Of a DNA stretch of 64,000 bases, positions 42,192 to 51,606 are shown piece by piece. The notes under the pieces are model-generated. The model saw only the letters and a list, made by a program, of their open reading frames with translations, was not told the DNA's origin and made no database searches. Both the position numbers and the translations under genes were made by a program. Position 1 is the first letter of the stretch. The number at the start of each line of letters is the position of its first letter. Origin of the DNA: an uncultured Clostridia bacterium (GTDB lineage: Bacteria > Bacillota > Clostridia > Christensenellales > UBA1242). Where the stretch lies: the NCBI GenBank assembly GCA_934772045.1, contig CAKVMH010000002.1, forward strand, positions 186,001 to 250,000, read 5' to 3'.

Positions 42192-43931
42192 ATGAATAAG
42201 GTTATTCGTGCAGAACTTAAAAAAGCAGTGTCAAAACCAGGAATTTATGTTTTGGCAATTTTGCTTGCACTAATTTTGGTTTTAGGTGTGTTTATCTATA
42301 AACCAAAGGACAATTCAAACAGCGAAATAGTTCTTAATAAAACAACAGTTTTAGAGAATTGTACCGACTTTTTCGGTGATGGTGCAACTTCCGGCTATAA
42401 AGTGCTTGCAGACGCAAAAGTGGAAGATGCTAGTGCACTTTTAGGAATGTATACCATTGATAGCACAGATTATAAAACAAAAATAACAGCACTTTTTGAC
42501 GACTTCAAAGCAAAATTTAAAGATTATAAAGATTGTGCTTATTTAGAACCAGCAGAAAGCTATGTTCAACAAACCAAAACTAAAATGTTAGACAGTTTTA
42601 AAACTTTTTATGACACCGTTAATGCTGGTTTAAATAAAAGCGATTTAGGTGCTTACCCTATCGTTACAACCAAAAAGAATTATGACGATTTAAGTGCGAA
42701 TTATTCAGACGGCAGACAACTATTGAAAGCTAACACAACTTCAATTGCAGACACCTGTGAGGAGTTTTCAAATAGTTATCTTAATAAAATTGAAGAAAAC
42801 ATTAATAAATTTTATTTCCCAACAATTAGTAAAGAAAAAGTAGCAGATTACACCGACTTATCTTCGAACACAAAGCGCAAACAACTTGATGACCGAATAA
42901 CAGCAATTTTAGCAGAAATTAACGAAATAAAAGATAAAGCGCAAACAGGCACTGAATATAACGCTAACACCACCCAAATTAACGCTTTACAAGTACTTAT
43001 TAACAAATACGTCGATAGTTGTGCAACATTTGAAAATTTAATAAAATATGACCTCATGTCAAGCTCAATAAAAACCGCCAAAGTAAATGACAGGGGCAAT
43101 TTGTTATATTTAAGCAACACCAACTTGCTAGATACTGAAGCGTGGCTCATAAAATATGAATACTTGTTTAAAAACAATAAAACAATTAATGATTATGCCA
43201 CACCACTTACCATTGGCAAAGCATCGAATGGTAGTGCAAATGGCTATGATTATGCATATTTCAGCCTAAAATTATTTTCATTTGTAATCATAGCATATGC
43301 AATTATGGCAGGTGCTAATGCAATAGCTGGTGAAGTAAAAGAAGGTACTATGCGTTACCTTGCTATTCGCCCAGTAAGCCGTAAATCTATATTGTTTGGC
43401 AAACTATTAGCAATCGCTATTATGGCATCAATTTTAACCATTTTCAGTGGAGTAATTTCAATTTTAGTTGGTGGTTTTATATACGGCTTTAAATCTGCAA
43501 CAATTTTAACGATTTTCGCAGGCAAATATGCAATAACATTGCATCCTATTGTTATGCTTGCAATTTATCTATTAAGCGCAATTTTAGAAATGCTGGTGTA
43601 TTTGTCTATCGCAATAATGCTTTCCACCCTTTTAAAATCTGACATTTTAACCGTAACACTTGTTATGGTTTTATACCTTATTAATGTGTTGCTTCCAGTG
43701 TTTGCCATGTCAAGCCCTGGCTGGTTAGCATATTATCCATTTAGCCATATTTCACTTTACGCGTTGTTTGGTAGCACATTGTACGCTAACGCAAATAACA
43801 CATTAAACTTATTGTTTGGCGCAAAGGCTTACCCTACTTCAAGCCTTTGGTTGACCTTATTAGTTATCGGTTTAGTTGTTGCAGTTTGTAGTTTTGTTGC
43901 TTCAAAAGTGTTCAAACATAAAGAAATTTAA
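42192..43931 (+). CDS. ABC-2 type permease with large extracytoplasmic domain
   Basis: 579 aa. One helix at about 17-37 is followed by a 310-residue soluble, helix-rich domain (about 45-355), then five to six helices to residue 575. The conserved AGANAIAGEVKEGTMRYLAIRPVSRKSILFGKLLA stretch (in part) marks an ABC-2 permease. AGGGG precedes the ATG. It completes the PadR-ATPase-permease operon and is followed by a strong terminator. The big outer domain resembles exporters that sense or handle extracellular ligands, but nothing more specific was recognised. Confidence 0.9.
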   Translation: MNKVIRAELKKAVSKPGIYVLAILLALILVLGVFIYKPKDNSNSEIVLNKTTVLENCTDFFGDGATSGYKVLADAKVEDASALLGMYTIDSTDYKTKITALFDDFKAKFKDYKDCAYLEPAESYVQQTKTKMLDSFKTFYDTVNAGLNKSDLGAYPIVTTKKNYDDLSANYSDGRQLLKANTTSIADTCEEFSNSYLNKIEENINKFYFPTISKEKVADYTDLSSNTKRKQLDDRITAILAEINEIKDKAQTGTEYNANTTQINALQVLINKYVDSCATFENLIKYDLMSSSIKTAKVNDRGNLLYLSNTNLLDTEAWLIKYEYLFKNNKTINDYATPLTIGKASNGSANGYDYAYFSLKLFSFVIIAYAIMAGANAIAGEVKEGTMRYLAIRPVSRKSILFGKLLAIAIMASILTIFSGVISILVGGFIYGFKSATILTIFAGKYAITLHPIVMLAIYLLSAILEMLVYLSIAIMLSTLLKSDILTVTLVMVLYLINVLLPVFAMSSPGWLAYYPFSHISLYALFGSTLYANANNTLNLLFGAKAYPTSSLWLTLLVIGLVVAVCSFVASKVFKHKEI

Positions 43932-43970
43932 CATTAAAAAATTCAGCGTTAGGCTGAATTTTTTAATGTC
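43932..43970. terminator. Bidirectional terminator after the ABC operon
   Basis: Perfect 17-bp stem ACATTAAAAAATTCAGC / GCTGAATTTTTTAATGT with loop GTTAG. The internal A6/T6 runs allow termination in both directions. Confidence 0.9.
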
Positions 43971-44079
43971 ATGATCTTTATAATCAACAAAGTGAAAACC
44001 ATATTTTAATGTGTTAAAATATATATTAGTATTACGTTAAGTTAAAACTAAATTTAAAAATTAATATGGTTATTAAAAT

Positions 44080-44520
44080 TTAATTGGCGTGTTTTGCTAT
44101 TTCACCAGTTGCCAATTCGTCGCACCTGTTATTGTAAACATTGTCAGCATGACCTTTAACCTTAATCCATATTATTTTGTGTTTAACATTTAAATTAATC
44201 AATTGTTGCCAAAGCTCAGCATTTTCAACTGGTTTCTTTTTGGCATTTTTAAAACCGTTCATTTGCCATTTTGTGACCCAATCTTGCAAAAAACCATTAA
44301 CTAAATATGCGCTGTCGCTGTACAATTCAATTTCGCAAGGTTCTTTCAATAAATTAAGAGCGTTAATCGCCGCAGTTAATTCCATTTGATTGTTGGTGGT
44401 GTTTGGGTTATATCCGCTTATCTCTTTCATTGTGTCTTTATAAAACAAGACAGCACCCCAACCGCCGGCACCAGGGTTACCACTGCAAGCACCATCAGTG
44501 TATATTGTAACCTTCTTCAC
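44080..44520 (-). CDS. rnhA: Ribonuclease HI
   Basis: Cleaves RNA in RNA-DNA hybrids. The 146-aa protein starts at GTG 44520 (the frame upstream has no good start and GAGGTG lies five bases before). TDGACSGNPGAGGWGAVL gives the first catalytic aspartate; the MELTAAINAL glutamate, YSDSAYLVNG aspartate and the C-terminal RCDELA aspartate complete the set. It follows the small 85-aa gene directly on the minus strand. Confidence 0.95.
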   Translation of the reverse strand: MKKVTIYTDGACSGNPGAGGWGAVLFYKDTMKEISGYNPNTTNNQMELTAAINALNLLKEPCEIELYSDSAYLVNGFLQDWVTKWQMNGFKNAKKKPVENAELWQQLINLNVKHKIIWIKVKGHADNVYNNRCDELATGEIAKHAN

Positions 44521-44521
44521 A

Positions 44522-44779
44522 TTACACCTCAATGTTGTCGCCTTTATTGAATTTTGTATTCATAAATGCTGAATATTCATTATTTAAGAGGCCTATATCA
44601 TATTCTTCTTTGGTTATTTCTTTAGCAAGCAATGGTGTTTTATCATGTTTTACCGCTGGAAGCTTTTGCGCTTTTTTCATAGCTGAAAACATGTCTTCTG
44701 CTTGAACGTAAACTGTCACAGGGATGTAATTCCCAGTGCCCATATGCCCCATTTTTACTTTTACACTATAATACTTCAT
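44522..44779 (-). CDS. Small conserved-looking protein of unknown function
   Basis: 85 aa, starting MKYYSVKVKMGHMGTGNYI. It has a mixed beta-alpha pattern, with a first half rich in beta-forming residues (VKMGHMGTG, IPVTVYVQAED) and a helix around SAMKKAQKLPAV. No membrane segment or known catalytic motif. It is one base from the rnhA start codon, so the two are probably cotranslated. I do not recognise the family with confidence, and assign no function. Confidence 0.7.
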   Translation of the reverse strand: MKYYSVKVKMGHMGTGNYIPVTVYVQAEDMFSAMKKAQKLPAVKHDKTPLLAKEITKEEYDIGLLNNEYSAFMNTKFNKGDNIEV

Positions 44780-44881
44780 GTTTCCAGTATATCAAATATC
44801 AAAATTAAAAACAAGTTTAATATTAGATATATTGCAATTATATTAGCAACTTTTCAAATATAAAGTTTAAATAATTCGCAT

Positions 44882-44911
44882 AAAAAAATTGCCTAATAAA
44901 CAGGCAAAATT
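44882..44911 (-). terminator. Terminator of tRNA-Trp
   Basis: On the minus strand TTGCCT-GTTTATT-AGGCAA followed by seven T. Confidence 0.85.
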
Positions 44912-44919
44912 TTTTAATT

Positions 44920-44994
44920 TGGCAGGGGAGACGCGATTCGAACACGCAACCAATGGTTTTGGAGACCACTACTCTACCGTTGAGCCACTCCCCT
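44920..44994 (-). tRNA. tRNA-Trp (anticodon CCA)
   Basis: 75 nt with encoded CCA. Acceptor AGGGGAG pairs with CTCCCCT; the anticodon stem GTGGT / ACCAT holds loop CTCCAAA with anticodon CCA. The T-arm GTTCGAATC is standard. It is followed by its own terminator. Confidence 0.95.
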
Positions 44995-45047
44995 ATATCT
45001 TTTTTATTGTAACATAATAAAAATTTAATGTCAATGTTTTAACAATA

Positions 45048-45071
45048 GAAAAAGAGCAACTTTTATTGCCC
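45048..45071 (-). terminator. Terminator of rny
   Basis: On the minus strand GGGCAA-TAAAAG-TTGCTC (one G-U pair), followed by TTTTT. Confidence 0.7.
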
Positions 45072-45107
45072 TTTTCCTTGTTAAACTACCAATTGGAATG
45101 TTTAAAA

Positions 45108-46697
45108 TTACTTTGCAGTATCAGTAAAACGAGATTCACGGATAACATTGACTTTGATATGCCCAGGATATTCTAGTTGTGCTTCAATTTCCTTTGCAAT
45201 GTCGTGTGCCAAAACTTGTGCTTCTTCATCGCTAATTTGCTCTGGTTTAACCATAACACGAATTTCACGCCCAGCTTGAATTGCATAAGTCTTTTCAACG
45301 CCTTGATGTTTGTTTGCAATTCCTTCAAGTTCTTGCAAACGTTTGATATAATTTTCCAAACTTTCACGCCTTGCGCCTGGCCTTGAGCTTGAAATAGCGT
45401 CAGCGGCTTGAACAATAACTGCTTCGAGTGTCCTTGGTTCAACATCATTGTGGTGTGCTTCAATGCAGTGAATGACTGCTTCACTTTCCTTGTATTTACG
45501 TGCCAATTCAACGCCAATGCTTACGTGTGTGCCTTCCACTTCATGGTCAACAGCTTTGCCTAAGTCATGCAATAAACCTGCACGCCTTGCAACCTTTTCA
45601 TTCGCGCCAACTTCGGCAGCCAACATGCCAGCTATGAATGACACTTCCAATGAGTGGTTTAAAACATTTTGCCCATAACTTGTACGATATTTTAACCTAC
45701 CCAAAACTTTAACAATTTCTGGGTGAATGTTATGAATATCCGCATCAAAACAAGCGTTTTCGCCTACTTCTTTGATTGTTTCTTCAACATCGCGTTGAAC
45801 TTTTTGCACTAATTCTTCAATACGCGCTGGGTGAATACGACCATCTAAAATGAGTTTTTCAAGCGCGATGCGTGCAACTTCACGCCTAACAGGGTCAAAA
45901 CCCGACAATGTGATGGCTTCTGGTGTGTCGTCTACAATGAAATCAATACCCGTTGCTGCTTCCAATGCCCTAATATTACGACCTTCACGACCAATAATAC
46001 GCCCTTTCATTTCTTCATTAGGAAGTGTCACAACACTTGTGGTAACTTCACTTGTGTTGTCAACTGCACATTTTTGGATTGCCAAAGTGATGATATTTCT
46101 AGCCTTTTTATCAGCTTCTTCTTTTGCCTTGTCTTCAATTTCTTTTGCAATTTTTACTGCGTCGATTTTGGCTTCTTCAGTGTAGCGGTCGATAATAACT
46201 TGTTTAGCTTCATCTTTTGTCATTTGGCTAACTTTTTCAAGTTCTTTTACAATGCTCTCCTGCAATTCGTCCAAAGCGGATTCTTTGCTGTTTAAAGCTT
46301 CAATTTGATTGTGTACGCGTTCTTTGCTTGCTTCCAGCTCATCAACCTTTTTATCCAAGGCTGTTTCGCGTTTTGAAAGCAATTCTTCACGCGCATAAAG
46401 GCGTTCTTCACTACGTTTAGCTTCTTCGCGCCTTTCCTTGTTTTCACGCTCAAACGTTGATTTAAGCATGTCAATTTCTTTACTGGTCTGTTCAACCTGC
46501 TCATTTTTAATTTTGTCTGCTTGCACACGAGCTTCTTCTAAAATTTTATCGGCACTTGCACGGGCTGATTTGGTTTTTTTGTTAATGACAACTGCAGTAA
46601 CGCCAACACCAATACCACCACCAACGGCAAGCATAATAATAGATAAAACAACAGCAAGAGCTGGGCTAACAGAAAGTAACATTAATGTCAAATTCAT
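45108..46697 (-). CDS. rny: Ribonuclease Y
   Basis: Membrane-anchored endoribonuclease that starts bulk mRNA decay in Firmicutes. 529 aa: an N-terminal helix (about 5-30), a long coiled coil (about 40-200), a KH domain (GRIIGREGRNIRALEAATG, about 232-250) and an HD domain with the metal motif HDLGKAVDHE near residue 376. AAGGAAAT precedes the ATG. All catalytic parts are present. It is a single-gene unit; the region before it holds a dispersed repeat. Confidence 0.96.
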   Translation of the reverse strand: MNLTLMLLSVSPALAVVLSIIMLAVGGGIGVGVTAVVINKKTKSARASADKILEEARVQADKIKNEQVEQTSKEIDMLKSTFERENKERREEAKRSEERLYAREELLSKRETALDKKVDELEASKERVHNQIEALNSKESALDELQESIVKELEKVSQMTKDEAKQVIIDRYTEEAKIDAVKIAKEIEDKAKEEADKKARNIITLAIQKCAVDNTSEVTTSVVTLPNEEMKGRIIGREGRNIRALEAATGIDFIVDDTPEAITLSGFDPVRREVARIALEKLILDGRIHPARIEELVQKVQRDVEETIKEVGENACFDADIHNIHPEIVKVLGRLKYRTSYGQNVLNHSLEVSFIAGMLAAEVGANEKVARRAGLLHDLGKAVDHEVEGTHVSIGVELARKYKESEAVIHCIEAHHNDVEPRTLEAVIVQAADAISSSRPGARRESLENYIKRLQELEGIANKHQGVEKTYAIQAGREIRVMVKPEQISDEEAQVLAHDIAKEIEAQLEYPGHIKVNVIRESRFTDTAK

Positions 46698-46784
46698 ATT
46701 TCCTTACCCTTTAAATCGCAACACAAAAATATTTATTTTTAAATCGCAAAATCAATTAAATTTGCATCCAAAAAACCTTTAACG

Positions 46785-46842
46785 AATAAACCAATTTATT
46801 TCGCTTTCGCTCATAAATTTGGTTTGTTGTTTATCACAATAA
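46785..46842. repeat. Dispersed palindromic intergenic repeat, copy 3
   Basis: AATAAACCAATTTATTTCGC..., right arm ATAAATTTGGTTTGTTG, ending TCACAATAA. It is the closest relative of the copies at 19567 and 23334. Confidence 0.85.
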
Positions 46843-47023
46843 GCGTGATTACATAATAAATCACTTAATTATGTTTAAGTTTATGGTATTCACAAAAACA
46901 TCAATGATAGATGTTACTTAGCAAAAATTTTAATATAATCGCGTTAAACGATATAATTATTATATCTCAAATAGATAAATAAGTCAAGCGTATCCATTTA
47001 TTTATGTAAGTATAAAACAATAA

Positions 47024-47060
47024 GAAAAAACACCCCAAATGCAGTACATGTGGAGTGTTA
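47024..47060 (-). terminator. Terminator of thiI
   Basis: On the minus strand AACACTCCACAT and ATTTGGGGTGTT pair imperfectly and are followed by six T. Confidence 0.75.
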
Positions 47061-47083
47061 AATACACACTATTTAGTTTTATG

Positions 47084-48235
47084 CTATTCATCTAAATTTA
47101 TAATTTCCATATTCTCAAGCACAAAATTAATAAGTTCGTTGTAATTTATTATCTTACTTTCTTCCTTTTCGCTGTCACTTATCTTAGGCTTAATAACTGG
47201 ATTACGTGGTAAAAACACTGTGCAACAATCTTCATAAGGTAAAATCGAAAGGTCGTAAGTGTCTATATCTTGTGCAATGTCGATAATTTCTTGCTTATTA
47301 AAACTAATTAATGGGCGTAAAACCGGATATTTAGCAACTGCATTAGTGCTTGTCAAACTTTCAATAGTTTGGCTTGCAACCTGCCCCAAACTTTCGCCTG
47401 TTACAATGGTTTTATATTGATATTTTTCACAAATTGCGTTAGCAACCCTTATCATAGCACGCCTTAAAAGGTTAATTGCAAACTCTGTTTTACATTGAAT
47501 ATGAAATTCTTCTTGCATTTTGGTCATGCTACAAATATACATATATTTTGCACCAATAAACTTTTTAACCTTTTTTGCTATGTCAATAACTTTTTGTTTT
47601 GCCTGTGGGCTTGTGTAAGGGAAACTATCGAAATGTAAAATGTCTTGCCTTAGCCCGCGCTTAGCCATGCAAAAACCCGCTACTGGGCTGTCAATTCCAC
47701 CACTTAATAAAAGTAAACCGTCGCGATATTCACCTAATGGCAAGCCTGAATAAGCATAAATTATATCATTAAAAATGTAAGTCTTTCCATTTTCACGAAT
47801 ATCAACATGAATTGTGGTTTTAGGGTGATGTATGTCAACCACAGCATTAGGGTTAGAATTTAACACAATTTCGCCTAAATCGGCACAAAAATCGTTAGAT
47901 TTTATAGGGAAAGATTTTTCCGCCCTATTAACTTCGCATTTAAAACTGCCTTCGATTTTTAATGCTGACACATATTCTTTAATCGCATCAACACTTGTTG
48001 CTAATTCAACCGCTTTTGATATTGAATGTACGCCAAAAACACACTTCAATTCATCAATAATGGCATTTTCGTCGTCATAATCACGCACCAGCAACCTATT
48101 TTGAATGTTTTCAATTTTGCATTTATGGTTTTTAAGTGCTGTTTTAATATTTTCAAAAAGCAAGTGGGTGAAATATTTTTTATTCCCACCTTTCAAATGT
48201 ATTTCATTAAATCTAATTAAAATTATGTTTTCCAT
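47084..48235 (-). CDS. thiI: tRNA 4-thiouridine synthase ThiI
   Basis: Makes s4U8 in tRNA using sulfur from a cysteine desulfurase. 383 aa: an N-terminal ferredoxin-like part, a THUMP domain (about 60-165) and a PP-loop ATPase domain with LLSGGIDSPVAGF near residue 178. There is no C-terminal rhodanese domain, as in other Firmicutes. The nifS-type desulfurase lies directly upstream (4 bp), the same pair as thiI-nifZ in Bacillus, which is the likely sulfur donor. Confidence 0.95.
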   Translation of the reverse strand: MENIILIRFNEIHLKGGNKKYFTHLLFENIKTALKNHKCKIENIQNRLLVRDYDDENAIIDELKCVFGVHSISKAVELATSVDAIKEYVSALKIEGSFKCEVNRAEKSFPIKSNDFCADLGEIVLNSNPNAVVDIHHPKTTIHVDIRENGKTYIFNDIIYAYSGLPLGEYRDGLLLLSGGIDSPVAGFCMAKRGLRQDILHFDSFPYTSPQAKQKVIDIAKKVKKFIGAKYMYICSMTKMQEEFHIQCKTEFAINLLRRAMIRVANAICEKYQYKTIVTGESLGQVASQTIESLTSTNAVAKYPVLRPLISFNKQEIIDIAQDIDTYDLSILPYEDCCTVFLPRNPVIKPKISDSEKEESKIINYNELINFVLENMEIINLDE

Positions 48236-48239
48236 ATTA

Positions 48240-49343
48240 TCATTTTATCCTTAAAATATATTCCGCCACCGCATTATTCAAATTTATTGCAAGTTGACGG
48301 CAATCTTCTATTGTTACATCGTCACCAAATGAAATGCGTATTGCCCCTTCAATGTAGTCTTTGCCAACGATTGGTTCAAGCACCCTATTAAGCCCAGCCT
48401 TACTGTTGCATGCCGAGCCTGTACCAATCAAAAAACCTTTATCTTCAAGCATGTGTAAAATTGTTTCGCCCCTTACACCTTTGAAGCATATCGATATGAT
48501 ATTATCCACGCATTCATCGTTAGACACAAGCACATGGTTTTCAGTAATATTTTCTATTATAACCTTTTTGTGTTCTGCGTAATTATTTATCTTTAAGTTT
48601 TGAATGGCAGTGTTAAACGCCAAAATTGCCGGTAAGTTTTCAGTGCCTGACCTTAACCCCATTTCTTGCCCGCCACCTAAAACGAATGGTTTAAATTTGT
48701 TTGGTGTTTTTACATACAATGCACCGATACCCTTAGGCCCATAAATTTTATGTGCTGAAATGGTGTAATAATCTACATTAAGGTTAGTAAGGTTAATTTT
48801 AAACTTACCCAACGCCTGCACGCCGTCACTATGAACAACTATGCTAGGGTTAATTGCCTTTACCTTACGCACAATGCTTTCAATATCATTAATTGCGCCT
48901 GTTTCGTTACTTACATGAATAATGGACAAAAATGCGGTCTTATTATCTATTTCCGCAATCAATTTTTCTTCATCTACCGCGCCATTAGATTTAAGTGGAA
49001 TGAAGCAAACATTATAACCTTTTTGTTGAAAAGCCTTTGCGGTTGCATATATTGAACTGTGCTCCCCTGCACTAAATATATACTTCTTGTCCATGCGTGT
49101 GATATTCGCATTTATCACTGAGTTATTTGCTTCGGTTGCCGACCCTGTAAAAACGATATTTGATTTTGCTGGTGCCCCTAGCTTTGTGAGTATTTCGCGC
49201 CTTGCAGTTTCTATTGCTTGTTTTGCAAGGCTTGCTTGTGCATATAGTGCGCTAGGGTTAAAAAACACCTCACTTGCTTTGATATAACTTTCAAGTGCGT
49301 CGTTACTTATTTTTGTTGTTGAGGCGTTGTCAAAATATTTCAC
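48240..49343 (-). CDS. Cysteine desulfurase (NifS/NifZ type)
   Basis: PLP enzyme that takes sulfur from cysteine. 367 aa. The cofactor lysine is in SAHKIYGPKG (about 197), and the persulfide-carrying cysteine is in TGSACNSKAG (about 311). FDNASTTK opens the protein as usual. It is followed 4 bp later by thiI, so it most likely feeds tRNA thiolation in the way NifZ does; a role in Fe-S assembly is also possible since no isc/suf genes are in view. Confidence 0.92.
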   Translation of the reverse strand: MKYFDNASTTKISNDALESYIKASEVFFNPSALYAQASLAKQAIETARREILTKLGAPAKSNIVFTGSATEANNSVINANITRMDKKYIFSAGEHSSIYATAKAFQQKGYNVCFIPLKSNGAVDEEKLIAEIDNKTAFLSIIHVSNETGAINDIESIVRKVKAINPSIVVHSDGVQALGKFKINLTNLNVDYYTISAHKIYGPKGIGALYVKTPNKFKPFVLGGGQEMGLRSGTENLPAILAFNTAIQNLKINNYAEHKKVIIENITENHVLVSNDECVDNIISICFKGVRGETILHMLEDKGFLIGTGSACNSKAGLNRVLEPIVGKDYIEGAIRISFGDDVTIEDCRQLAINLNNAVAEYILRIK

Positions 49344-49382
49344 GCCAATTATTATATCACAACAAAATAACTTTTACAATCG

Positions 49383-50033
49383 CTATGGCACAAGATTTAA
49401 CGATTTTCCTAAACTGCCACCATTTAGGTACACTTCTGGCACTTTGCCAATAATTATGCTTTCTGCTAACATCACTTGGTTTTTTGAGTAAAAGTCGTAC
49501 GATTGTATCGGCATAACAATACTTATGTGTGTGTCGATATAAAGGAACAAGGTGTGTTTGGTCATGTTTATGCCCACTGCGTCAAATTCGCTGTCAAAAC
49601 TACTGCTCACTGCGCCAATAGGTATCAGTTTAAAATTAATAATAGGCCCACGCCCAATAAATATCGGAATACCAGTCAGCGTTCCAAAATTCAGTTTTAA
49701 ACCATCTTGTCCCAGTTGCGACATCTGTAACTGCGCTTCTTTAACAATTTCACGGCTTATACTGTTTATTTCATATTGATTTGCTGAAAATGAAACAATT
49801 TCGCCATTCGCATCATAATTGATGTCAATCAACGCGTCATAGCTTAAAGTGCGGTTAATTACATTACTGACTGCCAAATTGATTGCCTTTTCAGTTAATG
49901 CACGTGTTTCAGCTTTGCAGTATGTTTTTATAACTGGGCTGGACACAAAAAAATAAAAGCAGAATATTGAAGAAAAAATAAAAAAGACAGTAACAAAAAG
50001 TGTTATTCTGCGTTTGTTTCTGCCCTTTTTCAT
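49383..50033 (-). CDS. yunB: Sporulation protein YunB
   Basis: 216-aa protein of the YunB family, a sigma-E dependent sporulation protein of unclear mechanism. A basic start (KKGRNKRR) and one membrane helix (about 10-30) are followed by an extracytoplasmic domain with the family's ALTEKAINLAVSNVI and GTLTGIPIFIGRGP segments. Length and motifs fit. It is on the minus strand between nifS and spoVA, probably transcribed alone. Confidence 0.86.
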   Translation of the reverse strand: MKKGRNKRRITLFVTVFFIFSSIFCFYFFVSSPVIKTYCKAETRALTEKAINLAVSNVINRTLSYDALIDINYDANGEIVSFSANQYEINSISREIVKEAQLQMSQLGQDGLKLNFGTLTGIPIFIGRGPIINFKLIPIGAVSSSFDSEFDAVGINMTKHTLFLYIDTHISIVMPIQSYDFYSKNQVMLAESIIIGKVPEVYLNGGSLGKSLNLVP

Positions 50034-50189
50034 ATATTAAGATATTATTAAAACTTAAAAAATATTATATGGATTTATTTAATTAGTGCATATCACTCAT
50101 TTTTACTCATTTAACGCCACGAATTTATCATTGTATTAAATGTAAATAAGCTAATGTAAGATGTGCTTTAAATGAAACATATTTAGCAA

Positions 50190-50567
50190 TCAATGCCCAC
50201 CGCGTTTTGTTTTACTGCTGAAAATCAAGGCAAACACAAACGACGCAAAAATTGCCATTGCAATTCCGCCAGAAGCAGCCGTAAGACCACCAGTAAAGAT
50301 GCCAATCACACCGAATTCTTTTGTGGCTGAAATTGCACCACGCGCAAGGCTTGCCCCAAAACCAATAATAGGAACACTTGCCCCAGCCTTTGCAAACTCT
50401 TTAAATGGCGCATAGATATTAAACACTTCAAGCACCATGCCAATCACAAGGAAAAGCACTAATATACGCGCTGTTGTAATTTTGGTGCGTATTACAAGAA
50501 TTTGCCCTAGGAAACAAATAAACCCACCAACTAAAAATGAAATGACATAATCCCAAATGTTAAACAT
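50190..50567 (-). CDS. spoVAE: Stage V sporulation protein AE (SpoVAEb type)
   Basis: 125-aa membrane protein with four helices, part of the SpoVA channel that moves dipicolinic acid into the forespore. The start is the ATG at 50567 behind AAGGAGGGTG; the longer frame has no good start. The ASVPIIGFGASLARGA segment is typical. It overlaps the spoVAD stop by 8 bp. Order spoVAC-spoVAD-spoVAE is the minimal set found in many Clostridia. Confidence 0.9.
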   Translation of the reverse strand: MFNIWDYVISFLVGGFICFLGQILVIRTKITTARILVLFLVIGMVLEVFNIYAPFKEFAKAGASVPIIGFGASLARGAISATKEFGVIGIFTGGLTAASGGIAMAIFASFVFALIFSSKTKRGGH

Positions 50568-51606
50568 TGTCACCCTCCTTTTTTGTTGCCTTATTTTGTT
50601 TTGGCGTGCCACAATATTCAAATTCAACCGCATGGGCAATGCCAGGAATTGTATCGCCTTGTTGCGAAGTTGTTGTACTCATCAACGCACCTGTGGATAC
50701 AAGCAGAACTCGCTTAAATTCGCCCGCTGTAAGTTTTTTTAAAATGTATGAATTTAAAATACTTGCACTACAACCAGCGCCACTGCCTCCCATAAACACT
50801 CGTTCGGTTTTGTCGTACATCATACAACCACAATCTGCATAATTTTTGCCCAATATAACACCTTTTTGTTCCATTAGGTCGATTAAAATTTCGCTTCCCA
50901 ATTTGCCCAAATCGCCAGTTGCAATAAAGTCATAATCGCTAACTTTTTTGTTGCAATTTTTTAAATGTTGTTCAATTGTGTCACATGCAGCGGGTGCCAT
51001 TGCCGCACCCATATTGTTTACATCTTCTATGCCGTAATCTATAACTTTACCAAACGTCACTGCATTAATTTTTATTTTACTAGGCTTATTAGATAACAAA
51101 CTTGCACCACCACCCGTAATTGTCCATTGTGCTGTTGGCGGACGCTGGTTACCCAACTCCAATGGAAACCTGTATTGCCTTTCAGCACTGCTAAAATGTG
51201 TGCAAGTTGCACATACTACATTTTCAGCAAGTCCATTATCAACGAATATGGCACCAATTGCCAAGCTTTCTGCCATTGTCGCGCACGCTGAATAAAGCCC
51301 AATGAAAGGTAAACCTAAATCTCTTGCCGTGTATGACGAACTAACAATTTGGTTAAGTAAATCGCCACCAAACAAAAAATCAATTTCGCTTGCATTTATG
51401 TTAGATTTTTGAATAACACCTTTAACAATGTTTTCAAGCAATTTTCTTTCCGCTTTTTCAAATGTCTTTTCTTTTAAGGTGTCATCTTTAAAGCATACAT
51501 CAAAATAATTTTTTAACGGTCCTTTACTTTCCAACGGACCAACCATGCTAAACCCAGAATATAAATAAGCACCATTTTTTAATTTAATTGTTTGCATACT
51601 TACCAC
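50560..51606 (-). CDS. spoVAD: Stage V sporulation protein AD
   Basis: Thiolase-fold protein of the SpoVA complex that binds dipicolinic acid on the spore membrane. 348 aa, with the family's YSACATMAESLAIGA, the ITGGGASLL-type (WTITGGGASLL) and CGCMMYD segments. It starts directly at the end of spoVAC and overlaps spoVAE. Expression in the forespore under sigma-G is expected from the family; no clear sigma-G promoter could be assigned. Confidence 0.94.
   Translation of the reverse strand: MVSMQTIKLKNGAYLYSGFSMVGPLESKGPLKNYFDVCFKDDTLKEKTFEKAERKLLENIVKGVIQKSNINASEIDFLFGGDLLNQIVSSSYTARDLGLPFIGLYSACATMAESLAIGAIFVDNGLAENVVCATCTHFSSAERQYRFPLELGNQRPPTAQWTITGGGASLLSNKPSKIKINAVTFGKVIDYGIEDVNNMGAAMAPAACDTIEQHLKNCNKKVSDYDFIATGDLGKLGSEILIDLMEQKGVILGKNYADCGCMMYDKTERVFMGGSGAGCSASILNSYILKKLTAGEFKRVLLVSTGALMSTTTSQQGDTIPGIAHAVEFEYCGTPKQNKATKKEGDNV

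Larger units (their letters stand above)
46698..47083. other. 385-bp spacer between rny and thiI
   Basis: No gene. It contains a 12-bp direct repeat TTTAAATCGCAA (about 46710 and 46738) just before rny, a copy of the dispersed palindromic repeat (46785-46842), a small hairpin GTGATT...AATCAC (about 46845-46864), and the thiI terminator. The promoter of rny was not identified with confidence. Confidence 0.65.
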
